From assembly GCA_002431905.1 (NCBI GenBank), contig DJER01000018.1:1-24989 (forward strand): 24,989 nt of DNA, given 5' to 3'. The translations under genes were made by a program, and so were the position numbers. Positions 7,168 through 14,927 of this stretch are shown one piece after another. The stretch is from Christensenella sp. UBA5893 (GTDB lineage: Bacteria; Bacillota; Clostridia; Christensenellales; UBA1242). Every line of letters begins with the position of its first letter. Position 1 is the first letter of the stretch. A model generated the notes under the pieces. The model made no database searches and was not told the DNA's origin. It saw only the letters and a program-made list of their open reading frames with translations.

Positions 7168-9102
7168 TTAAATATCTAGGTCCTTTACTAATGTTGCATT
7201 TTCTTCAATAAACTTTCTTCTAATGTCTGGATTGTCGCCCATCAAGTTGTTAAAGATTTTATCGGCTTCAACAGCATCTTGCATTGTTACCTTAAGCAAA
7301 ATTCTCTTTGATGGGTCCATTGTTGTTTCCCAAAGTTGTTCTGGGTCCATTTCACCCAAACCTTTGTAACGCTGTTGACTTGTAATTTTCTTTGTGTTTG
7401 TTGCAAGGAATTTGTTAAGAGAGTCATCATCATAGAAATAATGTTCCTCTGCGCCACAATTTATTTTGTATAGTGGTGGTTTTGCAACATAAACATGTCC
7501 TTTTTCTATCAAACCACGCATAAACCTAAAGAAGAATGTCAACATCAAAATTCTGATGTGTGAACCATCAACATCGGCATCGGTCATACAAATAATTTTG
7601 TCATAACGAAGTTTGCTCTCATCAAAATCATCTTGAATACCACAACCAAATGCTGTAATCATATTTTTAATTTCTTCATTTTCAAGGGCTCTTGCAAGTC
7701 TTGCTTTTTCAACGTTTAAAATCTTTCCACGAAGTGGCAAAACTGCTTGGAATCTTGGATCTCTGCCGTCTTTTGCAGAACCACCCGCACTGTTACCCTC
7801 AACAAGATAAATCTCGCAGAATTTTGGATTTTGTTCACTGCAATCTGTAAGTTTTCCAGGAAGTGCTGTGCTTTCAAGAGCACCTTTTCTTCTTGCAAGT
7901 TCTCTTGCATTTCTGGCAGCGTCTCTTGCACGTTGAGCAGTGATTGAACGCAAAATTATTTCCTTTGCATCTTTTGGATTTTCTTCCAAATATGTTCCAA
8001 AGCCATCGTCCATTGCATTTTCAACAATCGTTTTCATTTGGCTGTTGCCAAGTTTTGTTTTTGTTTGACCTTCAAATTGTGGGTCGGTAAGTTTAACAGA
8101 AATAACGGCAGTCAAGCCTTCACGGACGTCATCGCCACTAAGTTTTTCTTCTTCCTTCAAAATTTTTTGTGCGTGACCATAGTTGTTGATTATTCTTGTC
8201 AAACTATTTTTGAAGCCAACGAGATGTGTTCCGCCTTCTTCGGTGTTGATGTTGTTTGCATAACTGTAAATAATTTCATTGTAGGTGTCGTTGTATTGAA
8301 GAGCAATTTCAACTTCACTATTTTTTAAAACCTTATTGATATAAATTGGTTTTTCAAACAATGTTGTTTTGTTTTTGTTGAGATAGTCAACAAATTCTTT
8401 AATTCCACCTTCAAAATGGAAAGTGTCTTTTGTTGGCGTTTCTTCACGGTCATCTTCAATGCTGATTGTAATGCCCTTGTTTAAGAAAGCAATTTCTCTA
8501 AAACGAGCTTTGATTGATTCATAATTGAAACGAGTTGTTTCAAAAATTTCTTTGTCTGGCAAAAATGTTACGGTTGTTCCTGTTCTATCTGCTGAGCCAA
8601 CAATCTTTAAATCTGCTTGTGGAATGCCACGCTTGTAAAGTTGATAGTAATGATTGCCGTTTTGATAGACATCAACTGTAAGCCATTCGCTAAGTGCGTT
8701 TACGCAAGAAAGACCAACACCATGCAAGCCACCACTGATGTGATAGCCTTCGCCACCAAACTTGCCACCTGCGTGCAATTTTGTCAAAACAATTTCAACT
8801 GCACTTTTGTTTTCTGGTTGGTGTATGCCAGTTGGAATTCCACGGCCATTATCAACAACCTTGCAACTGCCATCTTTTTGAAGTGCTACTTCAATGGTAT
8901 CACAAAAGCCAGCAAGTGACTCATCAATGCTGTTGTCAACAATTTCCGTAATTAGGTGATGCAAGCCTCTTTCATCGGTGCTTCCAATATACATACCTGG
9001 TCTTTTTCTAACAGGTTCAAGACCTTCCAAAACCTGAATATCACTTGCGTTGTAATGTTCAGATTTTTCAAACTTTTCAAATTCTTCAATAGTTTCAGCC
9101 AT
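7168..9102 (-). CDS. gyrB: DNA gyrase subunit B
   Basis: ATPase and TOPRIM subunit of DNA gyrase. The 644-residue length is normal for Gram-positive GyrB. The GHKL ATPase fold shows EIVDNS with Glu53 and Asn57, DNGRGIP (84-90) and GGLHGVG (124-130). The transducer follows. The TOPRIM domain has EGNSAGGSAK (435-444) and the metal-binding DADVDG (508-513). The C-terminal YKGLGEMDPEQLWET block is typical. The ATG at 9102 is preceded by TAGGAG. It has its own promoter and continues into gyrA after 17 bases. ParE is the main alternative; the GyrA-box subunit next door supports GyrB. Confidence 0.98.
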   Translation of the reverse strand: MAETIEEFEKFEKSEHYNASDIQVLEGLEPVRKRPGMYIGSTDERGLHHLITEIVDNSIDESLAGFCDTIEVALQKDGSCKVVDNGRGIPTGIHQPENKSAVEIVLTKLHAGGKFGGEGYHISGGLHGVGLSCVNALSEWLTVDVYQNGNHYYQLYKRGIPQADLKIVGSADRTGTTVTFLPDKEIFETTRFNYESIKARFREIAFLNKGITISIEDDREETPTKDTFHFEGGIKEFVDYLNKNKTTLFEKPIYINKVLKNSEVEIALQYNDTYNEIIYSYANNINTEEGGTHLVGFKNSLTRIINNYGHAQKILKEEEKLSGDDVREGLTAVISVKLTDPQFEGQTKTKLGNSQMKTIVENAMDDGFGTYLEENPKDAKEIILRSITAQRARDAARNARELARRKGALESTALPGKLTDCSEQNPKFCEIYLVEGNSAGGSAKDGRDPRFQAVLPLRGKILNVEKARLARALENEEIKNMITAFGCGIQDDFDESKLRYDKIICMTDADVDGSHIRILMLTFFFRFMRGLIEKGHVYVAKPPLYKINCGAEEHYFYDDDSLNKFLATNTKKITSQQRYKGLGEMDPEQLWETTMDPSKRILLKVTMQDAVEADKIFNNLMGDNPDIRRKFIEENATLVKDLDI

Positions 9103-9133
9103 CTTTAACTCCTATATCATATATATTAAGTAT

Positions 9134-9162
9134 ATTATATCATATATAAGCAACAATTTAAA
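9134..9162 (-). promoter_or_regulatory. gyrB-gyrA promoter
   Basis: Read on the minus strand: -35 TTTAAA (9162-9157), 17-bp spacer, -10 TATAAT (9139-9134) with an upstream TGA forming an extended -10. The 13-mer TATATCATATATA occurs twice on the plus strand (9113-9125 and 9136-9148), once at the ribosome-site edge and once over the -10. Confidence 0.65.
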
Positions 9163-9500
9163 GCGTTTTTCAAAAGTTTTAGGGCTTATTTTTAATTTTA
9201 CACCACTTTTTTTGTTTTCTTGTGAGTAAGACGCAATATATTGCCTTTGCCGAAAATAAGGCATTTTAAAAGCCTGATGATGTTGTTTGATATGTGATGT
9301 GAAGCAAAAAAATAAATTATTGCATTTGTTAAATTGTTTTAGCAAATTACAAAAACAAAAAATGATGAAATAATCATCACAAAAAAAAATCAGTTGTAAA
9401 CATTTTTGCATATTAAGATTTAATCCTTTGATTTTTTTCTGCCAACTTAAAGTAGGCATTATTGTTCTTTGGAAGGTTTAATAAATTCGTCTAAAACAAA
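9163..9500. other. non-coding stretch between gyrB and the exchanger gene
   Basis: I see no gene or known RNA. A 115-codon minus-strand frame reaches across it, but it runs through the gyrB promoter, has no ribosome site and encodes a low-complexity Phe/Lys/Cys-rich sequence without a recognisable domain. Confidence 0.5.
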
Positions 9501-9520
9501 AAAGGGCAATAACGCCCTTT
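9501..9520 (-). terminator. intrinsic terminator of the exchanger gene
   Basis: AAAGGGC (9501-9507) and GCCCTTT (9514-9520) pair around a 6-base loop. On the minus strand the stem is followed by TTTTTTGTTTT-like sequence. The exchanger stop codon overlaps the base of the stem. Confidence 0.85.
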
Positions 9521-10535
9521 ATAAACAATAATTTCTAACTATGGCAAAAGCAAAGTAACCTATGTATATAAACAGCATAAGTGCACCTTCCCACCTGCTT
9601 ATTTTGCTTTTTGTGTAACACATAGATAAGAAAATTGCCGTTGTAACAAACAATATCAATGTGTCCATTAAAATTAAGTTTGAAATTGGTATTGCTCCAA
9701 AAATTCCAACGCTACCCAAAATGAGAATTATGTTGACGATATTAGAACCAATTACATTGCCAAGAGAAAGCCCCATATCTCCCTTTTTTGCTGCAACAAT
9801 TGATGTTGCAAGTTCTGGCAAACTTGTGCCCATTGCAACAACTGTTAATCCTACCAATGCCTCACTCATGCCCGCCTTAATTGCCAAAAATTTTGCTGTT
9901 GATGAAACACACTCTCCACCAAACACAACTGCACCAAGTCCAAAAATTAGGCAAAGTGCAATTTGCCAGCCTTTGAGTTCCTTTTTCGGTTTTTGTGTTT
10001 CATTTTGTTGCGCACTTTCAATGTTTGATGTTTCTTTGTAATCCACTTCACCATTAGATTTTTTGGCAGACACGATTTGTGCAATTGTATAAAACACAAA
10101 GATAATTAAAAACACTATGCACTCACTTCTTGAAAGTATGTTTGAATCTGCACCATTGATGATTTTATCTGCAGAAAACAACAAGAGAAGTGATGTTACA
10201 AGCATCATAAGTGGCAAGTCAAATTTTTTGCTGGAATTTTCTATTGGAATTGGTTTGATAAGTGCAACTATTCCTAAAATAAGCAACATATTCATTAGGT
10301 TACTGCCAACAATATTACCTGCTGACAAATCCATATTGCCACCAATTGCACTAATCAAACTAACCGAAAATTCTGGCAAACTTGTGCCAATGGCAACAAT
10401 TGTTAGACCAATTATTAAAGATGGAACTTTAAGCTTTTTTGCAACAGCACTTGCACCAGTAACAAAGAAATCTGCGCCGTAAATCAAAAGCACCATTCCC
10501 ACAACTAAAAACAAAATATTCAAAAATATATCCAT
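9519..10535 (-). CDS. CaCA-family Na+/Ca2+ exchanger-like membrane protein
   Basis: 338-residue inner-membrane cation/Ca2+ exchanger of the YrbG type. It has two inverted halves, each with an alpha repeat that forms the ion pathway. Repeat 1 holds GLTIVAIGTSLPE (43-55) and GNIVGSN (73-79). Repeat 2 holds GLTVVAMGTSLPE (229-241) and GNVIGSN (259-265). The acidic Glu in both GTSLPE motifs is kept. About ten hydrophobic segments are visible, with a polar cytoplasmic loop at roughly 158-188. The ATG at 10535 is chosen over an in-frame ATG 45 bases upstream because TTGGAG lies 8 bases before it and the longer N-terminus is polar and unlike the family. Ion specificity cannot be read from sequence alone. 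Confidence 0.93.
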   Translation of the reverse strand: MDIFLNILFLVVGMVLLIYGADFFVTGASAVAKKLKVPSLIIGLTIVAIGTSLPEFSVSLISAIGGNMDLSAGNIVGSNLMNMLLILGIVALIKPIPIENSSKKFDLPLMMLVTSLLLLFSADKIINGADSNILSRSECIVFLIIFVFYTIAQIVSAKKSNGEVDYKETSNIESAQQNETQKPKKELKGWQIALCLIFGLGAVVFGGECVSSTAKFLAIKAGMSEALVGLTVVAMGTSLPELATSIVAAKKGDMGLSLGNVIGSNIVNIILILGSVGIFGAIPISNLILMDTLILFVTTAIFLSMCYTKSKISRWEGALMLFIYIGYFAFAIVRNYCL

Positions 10536-10568
10536 AAAATTTCTCCAACTGTAAGTTTTTACTTTTAA

Positions 10569-10577
10569 AGTATAGCA
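10569..10577 (-). promoter_or_regulatory. candidate extended -10 promoter for the exchanger gene
   Basis: On the minus strand TGC-TATACT (10577-10569) forms an extended -10 element about 34 bp before the chosen start. No good -35 is seen at the right distance. Confidence 0.4.
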
Positions 10578-10706
10578 CAAATAAAAAAGAAATTAAAGCA
10601 ATGACTAAAATTTAATACGACAAGTTGAAAAAATATAGTGTAATTAAATTTATATTTTAATCGTGACAACCAAAATAAATTTATTCAACTCAATTATTTT
10701 TTGCAA

Positions 10707-10740
10707 CAAAAAAGTCCACAACTTTAGGTGTGAACTCTTT
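10707..10740 (-). terminator. intrinsic terminator after recF and the MazG-like gene
   Basis: On the minus strand AGTTCACA pairs with TGTGGACT (one G-U pair) around an 8-base loop, followed by TTTTTTG. It lies a few bases beyond the MazG-like stop. Confidence 0.75.
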
Positions 10741-10745
10741 TAATT

Positions 10746-11042
10746 TTACTCATTTAGTTGTTTGACAAATTTTTTAATTTTTTCGTCCATTTTTGCATCA
10801 ATTTTTTCTTTGCCAAACATATATTCCATTTGCTCCAAGCAGAGTTTGACATCGGCAAATTCTTCATACAAATTTTCAAGCACGCCATCTCGTTTTTGAG
10901 CAACATTATCTCTTGCACGTTTAAACTTGTTTATGGCAACAATAAGTTCTGCCATCTCTTCTATCATTTGATTTAGTTGTGAGTCTTCACCCCACTTTTC
11001 TACTGCTCGTTTATAGAGTTTATCTCTTTCACTTCGTTCCAT
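10746..11042 (-). CDS. MazG-like nucleotide pyrophosphohydrolase
   Basis: 98-residue all-alpha protein resembling the MazG/dUTPase-like NTP pyrophosphohydrolase superfamily, whose members hydrolyse non-canonical or excess NTPs. The expected paired acidic motifs are present: EEMAEL in the first half and YEEFADVKL in the second, which would supply the Mg2+-binding Glu and Asp residues. The fold usually works as a dimer or tetramer. The ATG at 11042 is favoured over a GTG at 11048 because CGGAG sits 5 bases before the ATG, leaving 2 bases after the recF stop. Co-transcription with recF suggests nucleotide-pool or repair housekeeping; the exact substrate is unknown. Confidence 0.8.
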   Translation of the reverse strand: MERSERDKLYKRAVEKWGEDSQLNQMIEEMAELIVAINKFKRARDNVAQKRDGVLENLYEEFADVKLCLEQMEYMFGKEKIDAKMDEKIKKFVKQLNE

Positions 11043-11044
11043 AC

Positions 11045-12136
11045 TCACTCCGTTAGGTGTTTGCCATTTTCAATTTTGATTATATTTGCATCTTGCATCA
11101 TAAAAGGGTCATATTGTGTGGTTGTTATTATGGTTTGAACATCTTTAACTTTCCAAAGCAAGCGTTGTTGTCTGTCTTGGTCAAGTTCACTCAAAACATC
11201 GTCCAAAAGCAAAATTGGATATTCGCCACATTCTTCCTTAAAAATTTCAAGTTCTGCAAGTTTCATGCTGAGTGCAACTGTTCTTTGTTGCCCTTGACTG
11301 CCAAATGACCTGATGTCTATGCCATTTACAATAAGTTTAATGTCATCTCTATGTGGTCCAACATTTGTGTAGCCAAGTTTAAGGTCCTTTTCCCTGCACT
11401 CTAAAAGTGCTTTTGCAAGTTTTTGAGAAATTTCTTCCGTTGTTTCTCCCAAAATGCCAGCATAAGAAATTTCTAAAGTTTCTTTTCCACCAGTCAAAAA
11501 TTTGTGAGAAGCCACAACATACTCTTTAAGTTTGTCCAAAAACTCTATTCTCTTTTTTATAAGTTTACTGCCAGCATCGCAAAGTTGTGCATCCCAAATT
11601 GGCAAAGTTTGTTCAATTGTTTTTGGATTGTTTTTGCTCTTTAAAAGTTTGTTGCGTTGGTCAATGATTTTGTTGTATTTTACAAGTTGATAAAAATAAC
11701 TTTTGTTAAGTTGCGAAATGTCCGTGTCCATAAATTTTCGTCTGTCTTGTGGAGCATCTTTTACAAGTTTAAGTTCATCAGGAGAAAAGAAAACAACATT
11801 GTTAACACCAAGCAAGTCACCAATTTTAAGCAAATTTACACCATTTACTTTAATTGTCTTTTTTGTTTGTCTGTTAAAAATGACTTCAATTGTTTTTTTG
11901 CCTTCTTTTTTTTGAAGTGACAACACAAAACTTGCCTTGTCTTTGTTCCAATTGATTAGGTCGGCATCTTTTGTTGTGCGCGGGCTTTTGCCAATTGCTG
12001 AATAATATATTGTTTCAAGCAAATTGGTTTTGCCTTGTGCATTCTTGCCAACAATAAGGTTTATGTTTGGTTTGAAGTTTATTTTTTCTTCGCCATAATT
12101 TCTGTAATTGTTTAGTTTTAATTCTGTAACAAACAC
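11045..12136 (-). CDS. recF: DNA replication/repair protein RecF
   Basis: SMC/ABC-like ATPase that with RecO and RecR loads RecA at gapped DNA and stalled forks. The 363-residue length is typical. It begins with the family hallmark LKLNNYRNY. The Walker A motif is GKNAQGKT (30-37), the signature region contains SFGSQGQQRT, and Walker B is LLLDDVLSELD near the C-terminus. The start is GTG at 12136, with TAGGAG 7 bases upstream; no better ATG exists. It is transcribed divergently from dnaA and followed after 2 bases by a MazG-like gene. In the usual order recF sits just after dnaN; here dnaA and two other genes lie between them. Confidence 0.97.
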   Translation of the reverse strand: MFVTELKLNNYRNYGEEKINFKPNINLIVGKNAQGKTNLLETIYYSAIGKSPRTTKDADLINWNKDKASFVLSLQKKEGKKTIEVIFNRQTKKTIKVNGVNLLKIGDLLGVNNVVFFSPDELKLVKDAPQDRRKFMDTDISQLNKSYFYQLVKYNKIIDQRNKLLKSKNNPKTIEQTLPIWDAQLCDAGSKLIKKRIEFLDKLKEYVVASHKFLTGGKETLEISYAGILGETTEEISQKLAKALLECREKDLKLGYTNVGPHRDDIKLIVNGIDIRSFGSQGQQRTVALSMKLAELEIFKEECGEYPILLLDDVLSELDQDRQQRLLWKVKDVQTIITTTQYDPFMMQDANIIKIENGKHLTE

Positions 12137-12156
12137 GGTTTTTCTCCTATTGTTTA

Positions 12157-12185
12157 ATTATATCAAAATGACAAAATTATGTAAA
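12157..12185 (-). promoter_or_regulatory. recF promoter
   Basis: Minus strand: -35 TTTACA (12185-12180), 17-bp spacer, -10 TATAAT (12162-12157) with an upstream TGA. The -35 overlaps one arm of a 10-bp inverted repeat. Confidence 0.7.
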
Positions 12186-12201
12186 ATAAAAACATAATTT
12201 T
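12173..12201. repeat. inverted repeat between recF and dnaA promoters
   Basis: AAAATTATGT (12173-12182) and ACATAATTTT (12192-12201) are perfect 10-bp arms with a 9-bp spacer. The element overlaps the recF -35 and lies 20 bp upstream of the dnaA -35. Both genes point away from it, so a terminator role is unlikely; an operator role is possible. Confidence 0.5.
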
Positions 12202-12220
12202 TTAGGTGCTTATGTGATGC

Positions 12221-12249
12221 TTGACTTTTTTTGTGGTTTATTTTAAAAT
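12221..12249 (+). promoter_or_regulatory. dnaA promoter
   Basis: -35 TTGACT (12221-12226), 17-bp spacer, -10 TAAAAT (12244-12249). The predicted RNA start is only about 12 bases before the ATG, giving a very short leader with GAGG. I see no consensus DnaA box in this gap, so the usual DnaA autoregulation is not evident. Confidence 0.7.
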
Positions 12250-12267
12250 GAAAAAACGAGGTTAATT

Positions 12268-13617
12268 ATGCAAAATATGAAACAAAGTTGGGAACAAGTG
12301 CTAGACACCATTTCAACGGAAGTGACAACTGTAACATTTGATTTATGGATTAAAACACTTGAACCACTTATGATAAAAGATGACTGCTTAATTTTGCTTG
12401 CAAACAGTGAAATGGCAAAAAAAAGATGCAATGAACTTTGTGCAAATCAACTTAAACTTGCAATTGCAGATTGCTATCAAGATGTGACAAGCTTTAAAAT
12501 TATAAGTCCAGATGAAAAAGATAATTTTGTTATGGAAAACGCAGAACCTGCAAACATCATTCCACAAGAAATTAAAAAAGACTCAACATCTGCTTTTAAT
12601 CCAAAATACACCTTTGAAAGTTTTGTTGTTGGCAAAAGCAATGAAGTTGCCTATGCAGCGAGCAGAGCCGTTGCAGAACACCCTGGTAAAAAAATAAATC
12701 CTTTGTTTTTGTATGGTGGTGTTGGACTTGGAAAAACTCACCTTTTGCACGCAATTGGAAACTACATTAAAAACAACGACCCAAGTTTGAAAGTGCTATA
12801 TGTAACTTGTGAACAATTTACAAATTCATACATAGATAGTTTGCGAAGTGGAAACAAAGAAAAATCCATTTCAAATTTTAGAGAAAAATTTAGAAATGTT
12901 GATGTTTTGATTGTTGATGATATTCAATTTATTGAAAACAAAATTGAAACACAACAAGAGTTTTTTAACACATACAACGATTTGTATCAAAACAACAAAC
13001 AAATTGTTCTTGCAAGTGATAGACCACCAAAAAACATTGCGACCCTTAGCGACAGACTTGTGAGCCGTTTTTCAAGTGGACTTATCCAAGACATTCAAAG
13101 TCCAGATTTTGAGACGAGAGTTGCCATTTTAAAGCGCAAAGCAATGGAAGAAGGCTATAACATAGAAGATGATGTTTTTGACTATCTTGCCGAAAAAATT
13201 GACACCAACATAAGAGAACTTGAAGGTTGTTTGGCAAAAGTTCATTTCTATGCCGGAATTCACTGCAAACACTTTGCAAGTATGGAAGATGCACTTGAAG
13301 CACTTAAAGATGATGTTTCAGAAAAAGAAGCAATTTCTGCTGATGACATTTTGGACACTGTTTGCAAATACTACAATGTTTCAAAATCTGATTTAACTGG
13401 CAAAAAGAGAAACAAAGAAATTGTTGACCCACGACAAATGAGCATTTATCTAATTACCGAACTAACCGATCTACCACTCACGTCAATTGGCTCATACTTT
13501 AACAAAGACCACACAACAATTATGCACGCTCGTGACAAAATTAGCGCAGAAATTAAAAATAACCAACGACTTAAAACAATTTCACAAGACCTTAAAAATA
13601 TGATTTTGAAAAAGTAA
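12268..13617 (+). CDS. dnaA: chromosomal replication initiator DnaA
   Basis: AAA+ initiator that binds oriC, melts it and recruits the helicase. The 449-residue protein shows all four domains: a short domain I (about 1-75), a linker (about 76-110), an AAA+ core with Walker A GGVGLGKTH (150-158), Walker B LIVDDIQ (214-220) and sensor/arginine region LSDRLVSRF (260-268), and a DNA-binding domain IV. Its signature reads FNKDHTTIMHARDKI (411-425), where many homologues have GGRDHTT. The ATG at 12268 follows GAGG by 6 bases. It is a single-gene unit pointing right, opposite to recF, dnaN and the gyrase genes on the same side of the probable origin. Confidence 0.99.
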   Translation: MQNMKQSWEQVLDTISTEVTTVTFDLWIKTLEPLMIKDDCLILLANSEMAKKRCNELCANQLKLAIADCYQDVTSFKIISPDEKDNFVMENAEPANIIPQEIKKDSTSAFNPKYTFESFVVGKSNEVAYAASRAVAEHPGKKINPLFLYGGVGLGKTHLLHAIGNYIKNNDPSLKVLYVTCEQFTNSYIDSLRSGNKEKSISNFREKFRNVDVLIVDDIQFIENKIETQQEFFNTYNDLYQNNKQIVLASDRPPKNIATLSDRLVSRFSSGLIQDIQSPDFETRVAILKRKAMEEGYNIEDDVFDYLAEKIDTNIRELEGCLAKVHFYAGIHCKHFASMEDALEALKDDVSEKEAISADDILDTVCKYYNVSKSDLTGKKRNKEIVDPRQMSIYLITELTDLPLTSIGSYFNKDHTTIMHARDKISAEIKNNQRLKTISQDLKNMILKK

Positions 13618-13626
13618 CAAAAAAAA

Positions 13627-13672
13627 CATCTATATTCAACAATCAAAAGTTGACTAATATAGATGCTTTTTT
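13627..13672. terminator. terminator between dnaA and the flavodoxin-like gene
   Basis: CATCTATATT (13627-13636) pairs with AATATAGATG (13656-13665); an inner CAAC/GTTG stem lies inside the loop. Six A precede the stem and six T follow it, so it may serve both convergent genes. Confidence 0.8.
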
Positions 13673-13708
13673 AATTTAAAATCACATAAAAATTAAAATT
13701 TTGCCTTG

Positions 13709-14194
13709 TTATTTCAAATTTTCTGCCCATTTGTAAAAATTTTGAGAAACAGAAACAATTTTATGAACGCTATAATCTTCATCAAAAGTTACAAGCAAAG
13801 CTTGTTTTATATTTGAATTTTTGCAAATTGACTTAATGTCATTTGTTGCGTGACCGAACCAGCCAGCGCTTGTCAAAACAGGATAAATGTTTTTATTTGA
13901 TAAGTCATTTGTCTTTAAAAATTTTGTAATTACAGGGGTTATTGTATACCACCAAATTGGCGAACAAACAACAATGTTTTGATACTCGTTTATGTTGGCG
14001 TTAATATTCTTAATTTCAACATCTCTTTTTGGTGAATTGTTTTGCCATTCATTTACAACATCATCATAGTTTTTTGAAAATGGCACTTTTGGTTCTAGTT
14101 CAACAACATCGCAATCAATTTTTTGTGCGAGTTGGTCTGCAACAATTTTTGTATTTCCAGTGTAAGAATAATACAAAATTAAATTCTTTTTCAT
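13709..14194 (-). CDS. flavodoxin-like FMN-binding protein
   Basis: 161-residue single-domain protein with a flavodoxin fold, probably a small cytoplasmic electron carrier or FMN-dependent reductase. The N-terminal beta strand runs into the phosphate-binding loop YSYTGNTK (about 9-16). The later SPIWWYT and TSAGWFGH loops match the isoalloxazine-contacting segments of flavodoxin-like proteins. There is no signal peptide or fused domain. TAGGAG lies upstream of the ATG, though with a spacing of about 10 bases. It is followed by the dnaA-side terminator and is an accessory gene within the dnaA-dnaN interval. Physiological partner is unknown. Confidence 0.88.
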   Translation of the reverse strand: MKKNLILYYSYTGNTKIVADQLAQKIDCDVVELEPKVPFSKNYDDVVNEWQNNSPKRDVEIKNINANINEYQNIVVCSPIWWYTITPVITKFLKTNDLSNKNIYPVLTSAGWFGHATNDIKSICKNSNIKQALLVTFDEDYSVHKIVSVSQNFYKWAENLK

Positions 14195-14255
14195 AACAAT
14201 ACATCTCCTATTTTTAGACTACTCTTTTTTTTAAATTTTATCAACCAAATTAAAA

Positions 14256-14279
14256 AACAACAAGAATTTTCTTGTTGTT
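14256..14279 (-). terminator. intrinsic terminator of the small membrane protein gene
   Basis: AACAACAAGA (14256-14265) pairs with TCTTGTTGTT (14270-14279) around ATTT. On the minus strand the stem is followed by a T-tract, and the hairpin overlaps the gene's stop codon (14278-14280). Confidence 0.8.
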
Positions 14280-14757
14280 ATCTTGTTAAAGTTTCATCAT
14301 CTTCTGCGTCTAATTTTTGTGCTTTTGACCTATTTAAAATTTCCTCAATCATTTTTCTTTTTGATGACTTTTTATTTACCGTTGTTTTTACATCTTCTTT
14401 GTTTTGCTGATTATTCATAAATGCTTCCAAACTCTTTTCATATTCTTCATCAATTTCTTTAATATAGTCATCAATAACTTTCTTTTCACTTTCGAGTTTT
14501 TTAATTTTGCCAGCACTTATTGTATCTTTAATCACATCATAAAACGAAATTGCAGTTTGAAGTATTGCACATGTCATAATCAAAGGAATTTTTGTTATTA
14601 TTGCAGAGCAAATGTCAGCAATTGCCAAAAGAATATAAAAACTTTTCATTTGCCAAGATGTCATTCTTTTGTTTAATTTTGTTATTTCATCTTCAATTCT
14701 TCCCTTTTCAATCATCATTGTTCGTCTGTTATTATAATAATTATATTTTTCTTCCAT
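14278..14757 (-). CDS. hypothetical protein with two membrane helices and a coiled coil
   Basis: 159-residue protein I do not recognise. An amphipathic N-terminus (about 1-33) is followed by two closely spaced hydrophobic segments, roughly 38-56 and 57-72 (ILLAIADICSAIITKIPLIM region). A charged helical stretch rich in Lys and Glu (about 80-112) looks like a coiled coil, and the tail is basic then acidic. The pattern resembles small membrane proteins with a cytoplasmic coiled coil. Translation looks real: GGAG sits 6 bases before the ATG, a good promoter lies upstream and a strong terminator overlaps the stop. It lies next to dnaN, but no replication role can be inferred. Confidence 0.75.
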   Translation of the reverse strand: MEEKYNYYNNRRTMMIEKGRIEDEITKLNKRMTSWQMKSFYILLAIADICSAIITKIPLIMTCAILQTAISFYDVIKDTISAGKIKKLESEKKVIDDYIKEIDEEYEKSLEAFMNNQQNKEDVKTTVNKKSSKRKMIEEILNRSKAQKLDAEDDETLTR

Positions 14758-14777
14758 AACTCACTCCAATTGGCACT

Positions 14778-14807
14778 ATGATAGCATCAAACATTTGTCA
14801 ATGTCAA
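14778..14807 (-). promoter_or_regulatory. promoter of the small membrane protein gene
   Basis: Minus strand: -35 TTGACA (14807-14802), 18-bp spacer, -10 TATCAT (14783-14778) preceded by TGC as an extended -10. A second TTGACA follows the first directly but is too close to the -10. Confidence 0.65.
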
Positions 14808-14829
14808 TACTCTTTTTTTATTTTTCAAC

Positions 14830-14867
14830 AAAAAAAACACCTTCAAATGTTGCCATTTAAAAGTGTT
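14830..14867 (-). terminator. intrinsic terminator of dnaN
   Basis: A 14-base stem (14836-14849 with 14854-14867, two mismatches) closes on a 4-base loop. On the minus strand it is followed by a run of eight T. It lies 61 bases beyond the dnaN stop. Confidence 0.75.
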
Positions 14868-14927
14868 TATTGTCAAATTTAAAAATGAAAATTTTTCAAA
14901 ACACGCCATCATATTTTAGTTTTTAAA

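Noticed and set aside
9112..9459. 115-codon minus-strand open frame upstream of gyrB
   Set aside because: It spans the gyrB promoter, has no ribosome site and encodes low-complexity sequence without a domain.
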